A stretch of 64,000 bases of DNA from Yoonia vestfoldensis SKA53 (GCF_000152785.1 NZ_CH672414.1:1257202-1321201), one strand, 5' to 3'; positions 25,751 to 35,058 are shown, counted from the first letter of the stretch. Numbers and translations: made by a program. Notes: generated by a model not told the origin, from the sequence alone.

Positions 25751-27355
25751 ATGGCAGAACAGATGATGGCCGCCGATGGCCGCACGCTCAAATCAAGCTT
25801 GAACCGTGCCTTGCGCCGCCAGAAACTGCGCGCGCTGTTGCTGATCACGCCGCTGTTGCTGTTCATCCTGATCACCTTTGTCGTCCCCATCGGACAGATG
25901 TTGTTCCGGTCGGTGGAAAACCAGATTGTCGGCGACACCATCCCGCGCACCGTCGAGGCCCTTGCCGATTGGGACGCCGCGACCGACCCCGTGCCGGACG
26001 AAGACGTGTTCCGCGCCTTTGCCGCCGATATGATGGTTGCCGTCGAAGAACGCATTCACACCCGCCTTGGCTCACGGCTGAATTACGAAACCGCGGGGAT
26101 CTCGTCGCAATTCCGCCGGTCTGGCCGCGATGTCGAGGATATGGGCGAAGAGCTGACCGCCCAGTTCACAGCCCTTGATCCGGCATGGCAAGATCCTGCG
26201 ACATGGGTCGCGCTGATGGCCGACCCAGACTGGATTGCTGACAGCGCAACAGCGCAAACAGAACCCGCCTTCATTATCTCTGACGCCGCGCGCGACGCCC
26301 TGCCCCGCACCGCCGATATCTATGCCGATTTCGCCCGTGTGACACAGGTGATCAACACCGACAGCCCCACCGAAGAACAACCCTGGAACGTCGTCTATAT
26401 CGCGCTGTACCAGGATCTGATCGCCAACCCCGCACCGCAGATCGCGGGCGCGCCCGATGGGTTACTGGGTGCCGCAGGCGCTGCGGTGGCTGGCTTTGTC
26501 GCCCCCGATATGCGGGCCGCCTTTGTCGACAGCGACGCTGGCTGGGGCAGCACAGCGACATGGCAGACGATCCAGACCTACAGCCCGGCCTATACCAGCA
26601 GCTATTTCTTGAATTCGGTCGACCTCAAACAGACCCCCGATGGCATCGAAATTGCCCCCGAGAACCAGCAGATCTATGTGAAATTGTTCATTCGCACGCT
26701 GATCATGTCGCTGACGATCATGGTGTCGTGCATTCTGCTGGGCTATCCTGTCGCCTGGATGCTGGCGAACCTGCCATCACGGCAGGCCAATCTGATGCTG
26801 ATCCTCGTGCTGCTGCCATTCTGGACATCGCTTCTGGTGCGGACATCGGCGTGGAAGGTGCTGCTGCAACAGCAAGGCGTGATCAACGACCTGCTGGTCT
26901 GGGTCGGCTTGGTGGGCGATGAAAGCCGATTGACGATGATCAACAATGCCACCGGCACGATCATTGCGATGACGCATATCCTGCTGCCCTTCATGATCCT
27001 GCCGCTGTATTCGGTGATGAAAACCATCCCGCCGAGCTATCTGCGCGCAGCAAAATCCTTGGGCGCGACCAATTGGACCGCGTTCTGGCGGGTCTATTTC
27101 CCGCAATCGGTGCCTGGGATCGGGGCGGGGTCGATCCTCGTGTTCATCCTGTCGATCGGCTATTACATCACACCCGAAATCGTGGGTGGTACATCGGGGA
27201 TCTTTATCTCGAACCGCATCGCCTATCACATTTCCAGCTCGCTGAACTGGGGGTTGGCGGCCGCGCTGGGGACAATCCTGCTGGCCGTCGTGCTGGCGCT
27301 CTACTGGGCCTATGACCGGATCGTCGGCATCGACAACGTGAAACTCGGAGGATAA
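25751..27355 (+). CDS. potB: polyamine-type ABC transporter permease with large periplasmic insert
   Basis: A 534-residue inner-membrane permease, roughly twice the length of standard PotB (about 285). The first membrane segment (about residues 30-52, LLLITPLLLFILITFVVPIG) is followed by about 250 residues of hydrophilic sequence rich in Asp and Ala. The usual permease core comes next, from about residue 310, including LPFMILPLYSVMKTIPPSYL and AAKSLGATNWTAFWRVYFPQ (the EAA loop that docks the ATPase). The insert would sit in the periplasm between segments 1 and 2. The ATG at 25751 is chosen over an upstream in-frame start that reads through the palindrome. Confidence 0.87.
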   Translation: MAEQMMAADGRTLKSSLNRALRRQKLRALLLITPLLLFILITFVVPIGQMLFRSVENQIVGDTIPRTVEALADWDAATDPVPDEDVFRAFAADMMVAVEERIHTRLGSRLNYETAGISSQFRRSGRDVEDMGEELTAQFTALDPAWQDPATWVALMADPDWIADSATAQTEPAFIISDAARDALPRTADIYADFARVTQVINTDSPTEEQPWNVVYIALYQDLIANPAPQIAGAPDGLLGAAGAAVAGFVAPDMRAAFVDSDAGWGSTATWQTIQTYSPAYTSSYFLNSVDLKQTPDGIEIAPENQQIYVKLFIRTLIMSLTIMVSCILLGYPVAWMLANLPSRQANLMLILVLLPFWTSLLVRTSAWKVLLQQQGVINDLLVWVGLVGDESRLTMINNATGTIIAMTHILLPFMILPLYSVMKTIPPSYLRAAKSLGATNWTAFWRVYFPQSVPGIGAGSILVFILSIGYYITPEIVGGTSGIFISNRIAYHISSSLNWGLAAALGTILLAVVLALYWAYDRIVGIDNVKLGG

Positions 27356-27359
27356 CGCC

Positions 27360-28247
27360 ATGACGTCGCTGCCCATCTACGCCACCACGGGCCAGAAGAT
27401 CTGGCATTACACCTTCCGCGTCATTGTCGGGTTGATCCTGTTCTTTCTGATCGCCCCGATCATCATCATCATCCCGCTGTCGTTCAATGCCGAAAGCTTT
27501 TTCACCTTCACGCCGGAAATGTTGGCGCTGGACCCCGCAGGCTATTCGCTGCGCCATTACCGCGACTTCTTTACCAATCCTGACTGGATCAGACCGCTGC
27601 AGAATTCGCTGATCATCGCGCCCTTTGCGACCGTCCTGTCGGTCAGTCTGGGCACGCTGGCCGCGATCGGGCTGTCGCAATCGCATGTGCCCTACCGGCG
27701 CGCGATCATGGCGATCCTGATTTCGCCGATGATCGTGCCATTGATCATTTCGGCCACCGGCATGTTCTTCTTCTACAGCCAGATGGGGCTGTGGATGGAA
27801 AACACGCTGGGGTTCTCGCGGTCGTTCACCGGCTATGTCAAGGTGATCCTGGCCCATGCGGCCCTTGGTATTCCCTTCGTGATCATCACGGTCACGGCGA
27901 CGCTGGTAGGGTTTGACCATTCACTGACGCGCGCGGCCGCCAATATGGGGGCCACACCGACACAGACGTTTTTCAAGGTGCAGATGCCGCTGATCCTGCC
28001 CGGTGTGGTGTCAGGCGGGCTGTTTGCCTTTATCACATCTTTTGACGAGGTGGTCGTGGTCCTGTTCGTCGGTGCCGCCGCCCAGAAAACCCTGCCTTGG
28101 CAGATGTTTACCGGCCTGCGCGAACAGATCAGCCCGACGATCCTTGCGGCGGCGACGGTGCTTGTGGCTATCTCGATCGTGCTCTTGGCCACGGTGGAAA
28201 TGCTGCGCCGCCGGTCCGAACGGCTGCGCGGCCTGTCGCCCAACTGA
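27360..28247 (+). CDS. potC: polyamine-type ABC transporter permease (PotC-like)
   Basis: A 295-residue permease with six membrane segments. The EAA loop RAAANMGATPTQTFFKVQMP and the following ILPGVVSGGLFAFITSFDEV are characteristic of PotC. The first segment is FRVIVGLILFFLIAPIIIII. It starts 4 bases after the previous permease and completes the four-gene importer. Confidence 0.92.
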   Translation: MTSLPIYATTGQKIWHYTFRVIVGLILFFLIAPIIIIIPLSFNAESFFTFTPEMLALDPAGYSLRHYRDFFTNPDWIRPLQNSLIIAPFATVLSVSLGTLAAIGLSQSHVPYRRAIMAILISPMIVPLIISATGMFFFYSQMGLWMENTLGFSRSFTGYVKVILAHAALGIPFVIITVTATLVGFDHSLTRAAANMGATPTQTFFKVQMPLILPGVVSGGLFAFITSFDEVVVVLFVGAAAQKTLPWQMFTGLREQISPTILAAATVLVAISIVLLATVEMLRRRSERLRGLSPN

Positions 28248-28268
28248 CCACCGCATCGTCGCTTTGTT

Positions 28269-28292
28269 CAAAATACTCCCGCCAGAGGCGGA
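28269..28292 (-). repeat. dispersed intergenic repeat, variant copy 3
   Basis: On the minus strand CCGCCTCTGGCGGGAGTATT followed by TTG. It keeps the GGCGGG-TATT core in a diverged form and lies just after potC, before a hairpin. Confidence 0.6.
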
Positions 28293-28309
28293 CGGCCCGC
28301 ATGGGCCGT
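28292..28309. terminator. hairpin between convergent potC and AEC transporter
   Basis: A perfect 7-bp stem ACGGCCC / GGGCCGT with a GCAT loop in the 67-base gap between two genes that end facing each other. It is a candidate bidirectional terminator, though without a clear T-run. Confidence 0.55.
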
Positions 28310-28314
28310 TCCAG

Positions 28315-29244
28315 CTAAGGCAACACCGCAAGCCAGCCCCAGACCGTCAGTATCGACAGCCCCGTCGCCAACAAGACTGAGGATGCTGCGACCCGGCGCG
28401 CGCGGCCATACATATTGGCAAAGATATAGGCATTCACCCCGGGCGCCATTGCCGCTGTCAGCATGGCGGATCGCGTGCCGGCAATGCCCAGGCCACCCGC
28501 TTGCGCAAGCGCCCAAACCACCGCCGGATGCACCACCAACGACACCGCGACAACATAGATGATCGTGCGCATGTCGCCTTCAGGGCGGTAGCGATACAGC
28601 ACCCCACCCAGCCCGAACAAGGCGGCAGGCAAAGCCGCGCGCGCAATCAGGTCGAGCGCATCCGTCAGCACCGCCGGCGCAGGAACCCCCGACAGGTTGA
28701 CGACGAACCCCAAGGCGATCCCGATGATCAGCGCATTCTGAAACATCGCCCGCAGCACCTTGGCCGGCAAGGCGGTCAGCGCCGCACCCCGATTGCGTGC
28801 GATTTCCATCGCGGTGATACCGATACCATAGCAAAACGGCGAATGGATCGCGATAATCGCATAATTGGATTCCAATGCCGTGGCGCCGTAGGCGCGTTCG
28901 GTGATCGGCAGCCCCAGCAGCAAAGAGTTCGAGAACAGACAGCAAAACCCGATGGCGACGCTATCTTCCCAATCACGCCCGAAAATATACCGCGCGCCCA
29001 AAAGCCCGGCCAGAAACCCCGTGAAAGCCCCGGCATAGAAACTGCCCAGCAGCAACAAATCAAAATTCTGTTGCAGATCCAACGTCGAGATGGCGCGGAA
29101 CAGCAGGCAGGGAATGGCGAAATTCTGGGTGAATTTCATCAGCCCGTCCACGCCGGCATCGCTGAAATAGCCTTTCCAGACCGCCAGATAGCCAAAGCCG
29201 ATCACGAAGAAAACGGGCAGGATGACGTCGATCAGCGCGGCCAT
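28315..29244 (-). CDS. AEC-family (auxin efflux carrier-like) transporter
   Basis: A 309-residue membrane protein with about ten hydrophobic segments, of the AEC/PIN-like family. DVILPVFFVIGFGYLAVWKG at the N-terminus and NFAIPCLLFRAIS are typical, as is LPAALFGLGGVLYR in the second half. Bacterial members move organic acids or related anions. It stands alone between the ABC operon and the tatD/holB operon. Confidence 0.88.
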   Translation of the reverse strand: MAALIDVILPVFFVIGFGYLAVWKGYFSDAGVDGLMKFTQNFAIPCLLFRAISTLDLQQNFDLLLLGSFYAGAFTGFLAGLLGARYIFGRDWEDSVAIGFCCLFSNSLLLGLPITERAYGATALESNYAIIAIHSPFCYGIGITAMEIARNRGAALTALPAKVLRAMFQNALIIGIALGFVVNLSGVPAPAVLTDALDLIARAALPAALFGLGGVLYRYRPEGDMRTIIYVVAVSLVVHPAVVWALAQAGGLGIAGTRSAMLTAAMAPGVNAYIFANMYGRARRVAASSVLLATGLSILTVWGWLAVLP

Positions 29245-29259
29245 TGGCGGATTCCTTGG

Positions 29260-29300
29260 AAAACTTCTATGCCTCCGGCGGGGATATTCAGGCTCGGAAG
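29260..29300 (+). repeat. dispersed intergenic repeat, copy 4
   Basis: AAAACTTCTATGCCTCCGG then CGGGGATATTCAGGCTCGGAA. The repeat runs into the 3' end of the minus-strand MBL-hydrolase gene and supplies its stop codon and last codons (CFRA-stop). Confidence 0.75.
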
Positions 29301-30097
29301 CAGGGGAAAGTCAGCGTCAGCCCGTCATAGGCGGGCAGAACATGAGCGGGGGTTTCGGCGGCAATGGTGGCGTAGTCCAGATCGACATGCATATTGGTCA
29401 GAACGGCCTGACGCGGCGCGACCTTGGTGATCCAGCCCAGCGTCTTTTCCAGATGCGCATGGCTGGGGTGCGGTTTGCGGCGCAAGGCATCGACGATCCA
29501 GCAATCCAGCCCGGCAAGCGCAGGCCAGACAGCATCGGGGATGTCAGAGACGTCAGGCAGATAGGCCACAGCGCCAATCCGGAACCCCAGCGCGTCAATA
29601 TTGCCATGCGCCACTTTGAAAGGTGTCAAGGTTACCGGCCCGCCTGCGCCCTCGATGGTCACATCGCCGTCGATCAGGTTCAAATCGCAGATCGGCGGAT
29701 AATCCGATCCTGCGGGCTGCACAAAGGCATAGCCGAACCGCGCCAGCAAGGCATCACAGGTATCGCCATCAGCCCAGACCGGCAGCCTTTGCCGCGTCTG
29801 GAACACGATCATCCGCAGATCGTCGATCCCGTGGACATGATCGGCATGGGCATGGGTGTAAACGACAGCATCAACCGTGCTGACGCCTGCATCCAGCAAC
29901 TGGCTGCGCATGTCGGGCGACGTGTCGATCAGCACGCGGGTCGTGCCATCCTTGCCCTGCCGCGTGATCAACAGTGAACAGCGCCGCCGTGCGTTGCGCG
30001 GATCGGTGGGATCGCAATCACCCCAATCATTGCCCAGCCGTGGCACCCCGCCGGACGACCCGCAGCCAAGGATGGTAAAGCTGATTGTGTCGCTCAT
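29288..30097 (-). CDS. MBL-fold metallo-hydrolase
   Basis: A 269-residue metallo-beta-lactamase-fold hydrolase. ILGCGSSGGVPRLGNDWGDC at the N-terminus and VYTHAHADHVHGIDDLR (HxHxDH, two-metal site) place it with the PhnP/phosphodiesterase-like branch. LTPFKVAHG and VLTNMHVDLDY hold later metal ligands. It is the last gene of the tatD/holB operon, an arrangement common in alphaproteobacteria. The physiological substrate is unknown. Its last codons come from a dispersed repeat. Confidence 0.88.
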   Translation of the reverse strand: MSDTISFTILGCGSSGGVPRLGNDWGDCDPTDPRNARRRCSLLITRQGKDGTTRVLIDTSPDMRSQLLDAGVSTVDAVVYTHAHADHVHGIDDLRMIVFQTRQRLPVWADGDTCDALLARFGYAFVQPAGSDYPPICDLNLIDGDVTIEGAGGPVTLTPFKVAHGNIDALGFRIGAVAYLPDVSDIPDAVWPALAGLDCWIVDALRRKPHPSHAHLEKTLGWITKVAPRQAVLTNMHVDLDYATIAAETPAHVLPAYDGLTLTFPCFRA

Positions 30098-30897
30098 GCT
30101 GCTGCTTTCCAGAAAAGCCGGTCGAAATTGGCATTGGTCGCGGCGGCGAAAGCGGCATAGTCGAGACCGAAAAGCGCCGCCCCCACAGCCGCGGTATGGG
30201 CGGTATAGGCCGGCTCGTTGCGCCGCCCGCGGTGCGGTGGCGGGGCCAGATAGGGGCTGTCGGTTTCCAGCAGCACCCGCTCTAGCGGCACATTGGCAAA
30301 GATGTCGCGCAATTGCTGGCTTTTGGGAAAGGCCGCAATACCCGACATCGACAGGTAGAACCCCAGATCAAGCGCCGCCTTGCCCAATGCCGCAGAGCTG
30401 GAAAAGCAATGCATCACGCAAGTGTACGCGCCGTTGCGGTATTCCTCGGCCAAGATCCGCGCCATGTCGTCATCGGCGTCGCGGGCATGGATGATCAACG
30501 GCAGGCCGGTTTCACGCGCCGCCGCGATATGGATGCGCAGGCTGGATTGCTGGATCGCCTTGCTGTCGGCGGTGTAATGGTAATCAAGGCCGGTTTCCCC
30601 GATGCCTACGAATTTTGGGTGCTGTGCCAGCGCGACAAGGTCATCCACCGTCACCGGCGGATGGTCTGCTGCCGACATCGGATGCACACCGGCGGCATAG
30701 AAAACCGAGGGATATTTTTCCGCGATAGCCCGCACAGCCGGTTCATTGTGCAGCTTTGTGCAGATCGTCACCATCCGCGTCACCCCTGCGGCCAGCGCGC
30801 GCGCGATCACTGCGTCGCGTTCACCCTCGAAATCGGGGAAATCAAGGTGGCAGTGGCTGTCGGTAATTGGGGTGGCGGCGATCGGGCTTTGGGTCAT
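30094..30897 (-). CDS. tatD: TatD-family metal-dependent hydrolase/DNase
   Basis: A 267-residue TIM-barrel hydrolase of the TatD family, a 3'-5' exonuclease type. The metal site is complete: ITDSHCHLDFPDFEGE (HxH), GETGLDYHY, LIIHARDADDD, VMHCFSSS and LETDSPYLAPPPHRGRRNE. The start at 30897 gives a normal N-terminus and leaves 10 bases after holB; an upstream in-frame start overlaps holB. It overlaps the MBL hydrolase by 4 bases. Confidence 0.93.
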   Translation of the reverse strand: MTQSPIAATPITDSHCHLDFPDFEGERDAVIARALAAGVTRMVTICTKLHNEPAVRAIAEKYPSVFYAAGVHPMSAADHPPVTVDDLVALAQHPKFVGIGETGLDYHYTADSKAIQQSSLRIHIAAARETGLPLIIHARDADDDMARILAEEYRNGAYTCVMHCFSSSAALGKAALDLGFYLSMSGIAAFPKSQQLRDIFANVPLERVLLETDSPYLAPPPHRGRRNEPAYTAHTAAVGAALFGLDYAAFAAATNANFDRLFWKAAA

Positions 30898-30907
30898 GGC
30901 GCGGCTT

Positions 30908-32014
30908 TCAGGCTGCGGCGACGCCTTGCGCCGTCTCTTCAATCTTGAAGATCATATCAAGGATCAGCGCGGCAGGGTCAAGGTTCACCGCGCGCCCGTG
31001 GCGCGACCTTTCGGACAGGTCCTGCTGCAATTGCGCCCACGCCTGTGCGGCGCGCGGGTCGGGGGCAAGTTTTGCAAGCAACAAAGCCTCGCCCGCAGCC
31101 CCTTGGGTGTCGGGTGCGCCCAGCAGGCCGGCACGCGCCACACGCGCCACAAACAAATCGATCAGGTCAAGCGTCAGTCCGAACCGCGCCTCGGCCCCGC
31201 GCCCGCTGCAGGCTTCGGCCAAGGCCAGCGCGGCCTGCCGGTCGATCCGTGGCAGCGCGCCGAACAGCCGGACCAGATCGGCGTAGAGCGCAAGGCCGCC
31301 ACTGCCCAACAGCCGGATCGCATCCCCGACCGACCCGCCGGCAAGGGCGGCAAGGCCCGCTGCATTGTCGCTGCGATGCCCAGCTTGGGCCAGCGCGCGG
31401 GCCAGATCCTCGGGCGACAGCGGGCCACAGCGCAATTCGCGGCAGCGCGACCGGATCGTGGGCAACAGCCGTGACGGTTGATGCGCCACCAAAAGGATCA
31501 CAGCACCTGCGGGCGGTTCTTCCAATTCCTTGAGGATGGCATTGGCGGCGTTGCGGTTCATTTCATCCGCGGCATCGACGATCACGACACGCCGCCCGCC
31601 ATCGGTGGCTGACATCTGGAAGAAATGCTTGAGATTGCGCACCGCATCCACGGTGATTTCGCCGCGCAGCTTGGCTGTCTTTTCGTCCCAAGGGCGGCGG
31701 ATCAGTGCAAGGCGCGGATGCGCGCCCGATTGCACCAGACGCGCATCAGGGTGATCGGGGGACACATTCAGCGTGACCTCGCCCAGCATGTCGGGCGGCG
31801 CATCGGCCAGCAGGAAGGTCGCGATTTTCCAGGCCAGCGTCGCCTTGCCCACGCCGCGCGGGCCGGTGATCAGCCAGCCTGAATGCATACGGCCTGCGGT
31901 GAAGGCGTCCAGAAACGCGGCTTCGGCGGCGTGTTGGCCGTAAAGCACGGGCGTTTCACGCGGATGCGGCGCGCCGTCCAGCCGGTCCGGTTCTGGGATG
32001 GTGTCATCGCTCAT
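30908..32014 (-). CDS. holB: DNA polymerase III delta' subunit
   Basis: A 368-residue clamp-loader subunit. The AAA+ P-loop appears as ITGPRGVGKATLAWKIATF (about residue 47). VRNLKHFFQMSATDGGRRVV, IVDAADEMNRNAANAILKEL and EEPPAGAVILLVAHQPSRLLP with TIRSRCRELR are standard delta' motifs. It overlaps tmk by 4 bases in the usual tmk-holB-tatD order. Confidence 0.94.
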   Translation of the reverse strand: MSDDTIPEPDRLDGAPHPRETPVLYGQHAAEAAFLDAFTAGRMHSGWLITGPRGVGKATLAWKIATFLLADAPPDMLGEVTLNVSPDHPDARLVQSGAHPRLALIRRPWDEKTAKLRGEITVDAVRNLKHFFQMSATDGGRRVVIVDAADEMNRNAANAILKELEEPPAGAVILLVAHQPSRLLPTIRSRCRELRCGPLSPEDLARALAQAGHRSDNAAGLAALAGGSVGDAIRLLGSGGLALYADLVRLFGALPRIDRQAALALAEACSGRGAEARFGLTLDLIDLFVARVARAGLLGAPDTQGAAGEALLLAKLAPDPRAAQAWAQLQQDLSERSRHGRAVNLDPAALILDMIFKIEETAQGVAAA

Positions 32015-32619
32015 AGATGCGCCGCCACATCGCTGGCGATCTGGTCTGGCGTGCGGTTGCCGTCAATCAGCACGCAGCGTTGCGCTTCGGCGCGCGCGAG
32101 CGCCAGAAAACCGTGGCGCAGGGTTTCCTGAAACGGCAGGCCGAAATCCTCGAACCGGTCTTCGCCCGACCGGCGGGCAAGGCCGCGCTCAAGGGCGGTG
32201 GCGGGGTCCATGTCGATGACAAAGGTCAGATCGGGTTCACGCCCGATCATCAGCGCATGAAGTGCGTCAACCTTGGCGCGCAGATCGCCACGGGTGGCCC
32301 CTTGATAGACGCGGGTGCTGTCGGCGAAACGGTCGGACACCACAGTTTTTCCGGCGGCAAGCGCAGGCAGGATCGTTTTTTCCAGATGGTCACGGCGCGC
32401 GGCGGTGAACAGAAGGATTTCGGTTTCCGCCGACCAGCGGTCAGTATCGCCAGTCAGCAAAAGCTGGCGAATTTCCTCGGCGCCTTGGCTGCCGCCCGGT
32501 TCGCGGGTGAGGATCACGTCATGGCCCTGATCGCCCAGCCATTGCGCCAAGCGGCGCGCCTGTGTCGATTTGCCCGATCCGTCGATGCCTTCGAAGGTGA
32601 TGAACCTTGGTCTGGTCAT
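32011..32619 (-). CDS. tmk: thymidylate kinase
   Basis: A 202-residue dTMP kinase. P-loop FEGIDGSGKSTQARRLAQWL, LTREPGGSQGAEEIRQLLL, the DR motif in VVSDRFADSTRVYQGATRGD and the LID RRSGEDRFEDFG are all present. It makes dTDP for DNA synthesis. It is coupled by 4-base overlaps to the carboxypeptidase gene before it and holB after it. Confidence 0.96.
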   Translation of the reverse strand: MTRPRFITFEGIDGSGKSTQARRLAQWLGDQGHDVILTREPGGSQGAEEIRQLLLTGDTDRWSAETEILLFTAARRDHLEKTILPALAAGKTVVSDRFADSTRVYQGATRGDLRAKVDALHALMIGREPDLTFVIDMDPATALERGLARRSGEDRFEDFGLPFQETLRHGFLALARAEAQRCVLIDGNRTPDQIASDVAAHL

Positions 32620-33794
32620 GCGCCGTCAGGCTCTGCGCCCGAGGTCAGGCCGTATTTGGCCCACAATACCTGTGCTGCGGTGCGCATCCTTATGCCGAAC
32701 CCGCCCAAGGGCACATCGGCCTGCGTGACCAGCGGCACACGCTTTTCCGGCAGACCGTCAAGCGTGATAATCAGCTCGCCCACCTGTTGGCCCGCGCTCA
32801 CCGGCGCTTGCAACGGGCCGTCAAAGATCACCTGCGCGTCAAGCGCGCCGTCATGCAGGACCGGCACCAGCAGGCGCAGGTCTTCGGCCACGGTCAGCCC
32901 CACGCTTGGCGCAGCCCCCATCCAGACATCGGCACTGGCGATCTGGGTTCCGGCCACAGCGAGATCGCGTTCGGCAAACTGGCGAAACGCCCAATTGACG
33001 ATGCGTTCGGATTCCTCGGCCCTGTCGCGGGCCGTCTGCAGCCCGGTGACCACAAAGATCACACGGCGGTTGCCTTGCATGGCAGACCCCACCAGCCCAT
33101 AGCCCGCCTCTTGGGTATGGCCGGTCTTGAGCCCGTCCGCCCCGATCCCCATCGCCAGGATCGGGTTGCGGTTTTGCGAATTGGACGGCACGCGGTTGTC
33201 AAAGGCGAATTCGGTTTCCGAAAACAGCGGATAGAAGGTCGGGAAATCGCTGATCAGGCGGCTGGACAGGATGCCCAGATCCTTGACCGACATCCGGTGC
33301 TCGGCCGCAGGCCAACCGCTGGCGTTGACAAAAAACGACTGCGTCATGCCCAGTTGGCGGGCGCGGTCGGTCATCATACGGCCAAATCCCGCCTCGGTGC
33401 CATCGGGCGACAAAGCCTCGGCCAGAACCACGCTGGCGTCATTGCCGGACAGAACGATCACACCGCGCAGCAAATCTTCGACGCGCACACGGTCGGTGGT
33501 GTCCAGAAACATCGACGAGCCGCCAAAACTGGCGGCATGGGCAGACACTGGCAGGACATCGTCTATCGACAGCCGGCCATCGGCGATCGCCTCGAAGGCC
33601 ATGTAGATCGTCATCAGCTTCGACATAGAGGCCGGCGGCAGCGGTAGATCGGCATCCTTGGCCAGCAGGACCGTGCCGGTGGTCTGGTCATAGACATAAG
33701 CGGCGCGTGCGCTGGTTTCCAGCGCCTGCGCCTGCGCCGCGGTGGCGCAGATCATGATCAGACCGGCAATCAGGCCACGTGCTGTGTATTTCAT
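32616..33794 (-). CDS. D-alanyl-D-alanine carboxypeptidase (PBP5/DacC class)
   Basis: A 392-residue low-molecular-mass penicillin-binding protein trimming peptidoglycan stem peptides in the periplasm. A signal peptide (to about AAQAQA) precedes the catalytic motifs SMSK (LPPASMSKLMTIYMAFEAI), SGN (VIVLSGNDASVVLAEAL) and KTG (ADGLKTGHTQEAGYGLV). A C-terminal PBP5-like beta domain follows. It lies between the SPOR lipoprotein and tmk. Confidence 0.93.
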   Translation of the reverse strand: MKYTARGLIAGLIMICATAAQAQALETSARAAYVYDQTTGTVLLAKDADLPLPPASMSKLMTIYMAFEAIADGRLSIDDVLPVSAHAASFGGSSMFLDTTDRVRVEDLLRGVIVLSGNDASVVLAEALSPDGTEAGFGRMMTDRARQLGMTQSFFVNASGWPAAEHRMSVKDLGILSSRLISDFPTFYPLFSETEFAFDNRVPSNSQNRNPILAMGIGADGLKTGHTQEAGYGLVGSAMQGNRRVIFVVTGLQTARDRAEESERIVNWAFRQFAERDLAVAGTQIASADVWMGAAPSVGLTVAEDLRLLVPVLHDGALDAQVIFDGPLQAPVSAGQQVGELIITLDGLPEKRVPLVTQADVPLGGFGIRMRTAAQVLWAKYGLTSGAEPDGA

Positions 33795-33808
33795 CGGCTA
33801 TCCTTTTG

Positions 33809-34624
33809 TCATTCGTCTGCCAGCACGAAGGCATCCACGAAGCCGAGCGCCCTGACCCGCGCCAGCGCCTGTTGATCCGCAACCGACCCCGCCACGACGC
33901 GCCAGACGCTGCGGCCACCGGCCTGCTGCTCGGTCACGCTCACCCCGAAACCCGCGGTTGTCAATGTGGCGGCGGCGGCATCGGCATTGGCGCGCACGCT
34001 GAACACGCCGATCTGCGCCAGAGGGCGTGCAGGCAGGGCTGTCGCGCCCGCCGGTGGCAAGGCAGCGACAGTGACCGGTGCGACAGCGGCGTCAGTGGTC
34101 ATATCAGCGGTGGGTGCCACGGTGGTATCGGCGGCGGTTTCGGCAGCGGGATCAGCGGGCAGATCCGCGGGTGCGATAACGATCTCTTCGCGGCGTAACA
34201 CGACGACGTTCAGATCGGTCGGCGCGCCTGCGAGAACGCCAAGTTCTTCGGCCGCGTCAGAGGATAATTGCAGCACCGGACCGGGATTTGCGCGTTCGCG
34301 CCGAAATAATGCACCGACCGTGGATTGTCCGTTCGTGGCATTGCGGATCACCACACGTTCAGGATCACGCACATCGGGATGCGCCACCCAGATCCCGCCC
34401 AACGATGGCCGGCCATCCCACAGGCCAGTGTCCGTCACCTCGAAGATATCTGGCCGTTCGACATCCTGTTCGGTGCGCAGAACGCCGGGCGCTGCGGCGG
34501 TTGCCAGCGCCCCGTCGCTTGCGCTGCCCGCCCGCTCCGGCGCGCAAGCAGCGAGCAGCAAGGCACAGCACAGCGCGCAAGACAGCCGTGACCCACGCCC
34601 GTATCCGTCAGGTTTGCCTGTCAT
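33809..34624 (-). CDS. SPOR-domain lipoprotein (RlpA-like)
   Basis: A 271-residue envelope protein. The start MTGKPDGYGRGSRL leads into a lipoprotein signal with lipobox LLAAC (about residue 27). A central region (about 60-140: GGIWVAHPDVRDPERVVIRN and GALFRRE) resembles the double-psi barrel of RlpA-type proteins. The C-terminal 70 residues form a SPOR domain (AQIGVFSVRANADAAAATL) that binds denuded peptidoglycan at division sites. It heads the dac-tmk-holB-tatD-MBL operon. I use the ATG at 34624 because it gives the lipoprotein signal. Confidence 0.85.
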   Translation of the reverse strand: MTGKPDGYGRGSRLSCALCCALLLAACAPERAGSASDGALATAAAPGVLRTEQDVERPDIFEVTDTGLWDGRPSLGGIWVAHPDVRDPERVVIRNATNGQSTVGALFRRERANPGPVLQLSSDAAEELGVLAGAPTDLNVVVLRREEIVIAPADLPADPAAETAADTTVAPTADMTTDAAVAPVTVAALPPAGATALPARPLAQIGVFSVRANADAAAATLTTAGFGVSVTEQQAGGRSVWRVVAGSVADQQALARVRALGFVDAFVLADE

Positions 34625-34864
34625 GTTCAGCCCTCTCTTATCCACCTCTTGCGAGCAGATATCAGCCCCGATGCGGTATTCTGTGCGGATGGGTTGCGCG
34701 GTGCGGACCAGCCCCCGGCCCCGCGACACAACCCCCGCACGATTTTGCCGAAGGATAGCGGCCTGCGGCGGACAATGAAAGTGTCTAGGCCGGACGACAC
34801 AATTTTTTCACCCCCACGGATCGCGCTTTTCGAATCGTTGCGCAGTCGCTAACAGGGCCAGGTC

Positions 34865-34954
34865 GGAGGAGTGGCAGAGTGGTTGAATGCACCGGTCTTG
34901 AAAACCGACGTAGGTGAAAGTCTACCGTGGGTTCGAATCCCACCTCCTCCGCCA
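34865..34954 (+). tRNA. tRNA-Ser (anticodon UGA)
   Basis: A complete class II tRNA. The acceptor stem GGAGGAG pairs with CTCCTCC, followed by discriminator G and an encoded CCA. The anticodon loop CTTGAAA gives anticodon TGA (34899-34901). A long variable arm and the T-loop GGTTCGAATCC are present. It reads UCA and other UCN serine codons. Confidence 0.97.
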
Positions 34955-34957
34955 GAA

Positions 34958-34986
34958 TGACCACATCGAGACGAGTCTCATGGTCA
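34958..34986 (+). terminator. nested inverted repeat just downstream of tRNA-Ser
   Basis: TGACCA ... TGGTCA enclosing GAGAC-N2-GTCTC, starting four bases after the CCA end. It could be the tRNA terminator or processing hairpin; no T-run follows, so this is tentative. Confidence 0.4.
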
Positions 34987-35058
34987 GCATCTCGTTGATA
35001 AACCTTGGTAATTCCTGTCTCGTTTCTATGCGGGCTGCCAAATGGGTAGACTAAATTG

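Noticed and set aside
34865..34954. Second copy of the tRNA-Ser 3' end marking the far boundary of an island
   Set aside because: I looked for the T-arm/acceptor sequence elsewhere in the window and did not find one, so no intact att-flanked island can be claimed.
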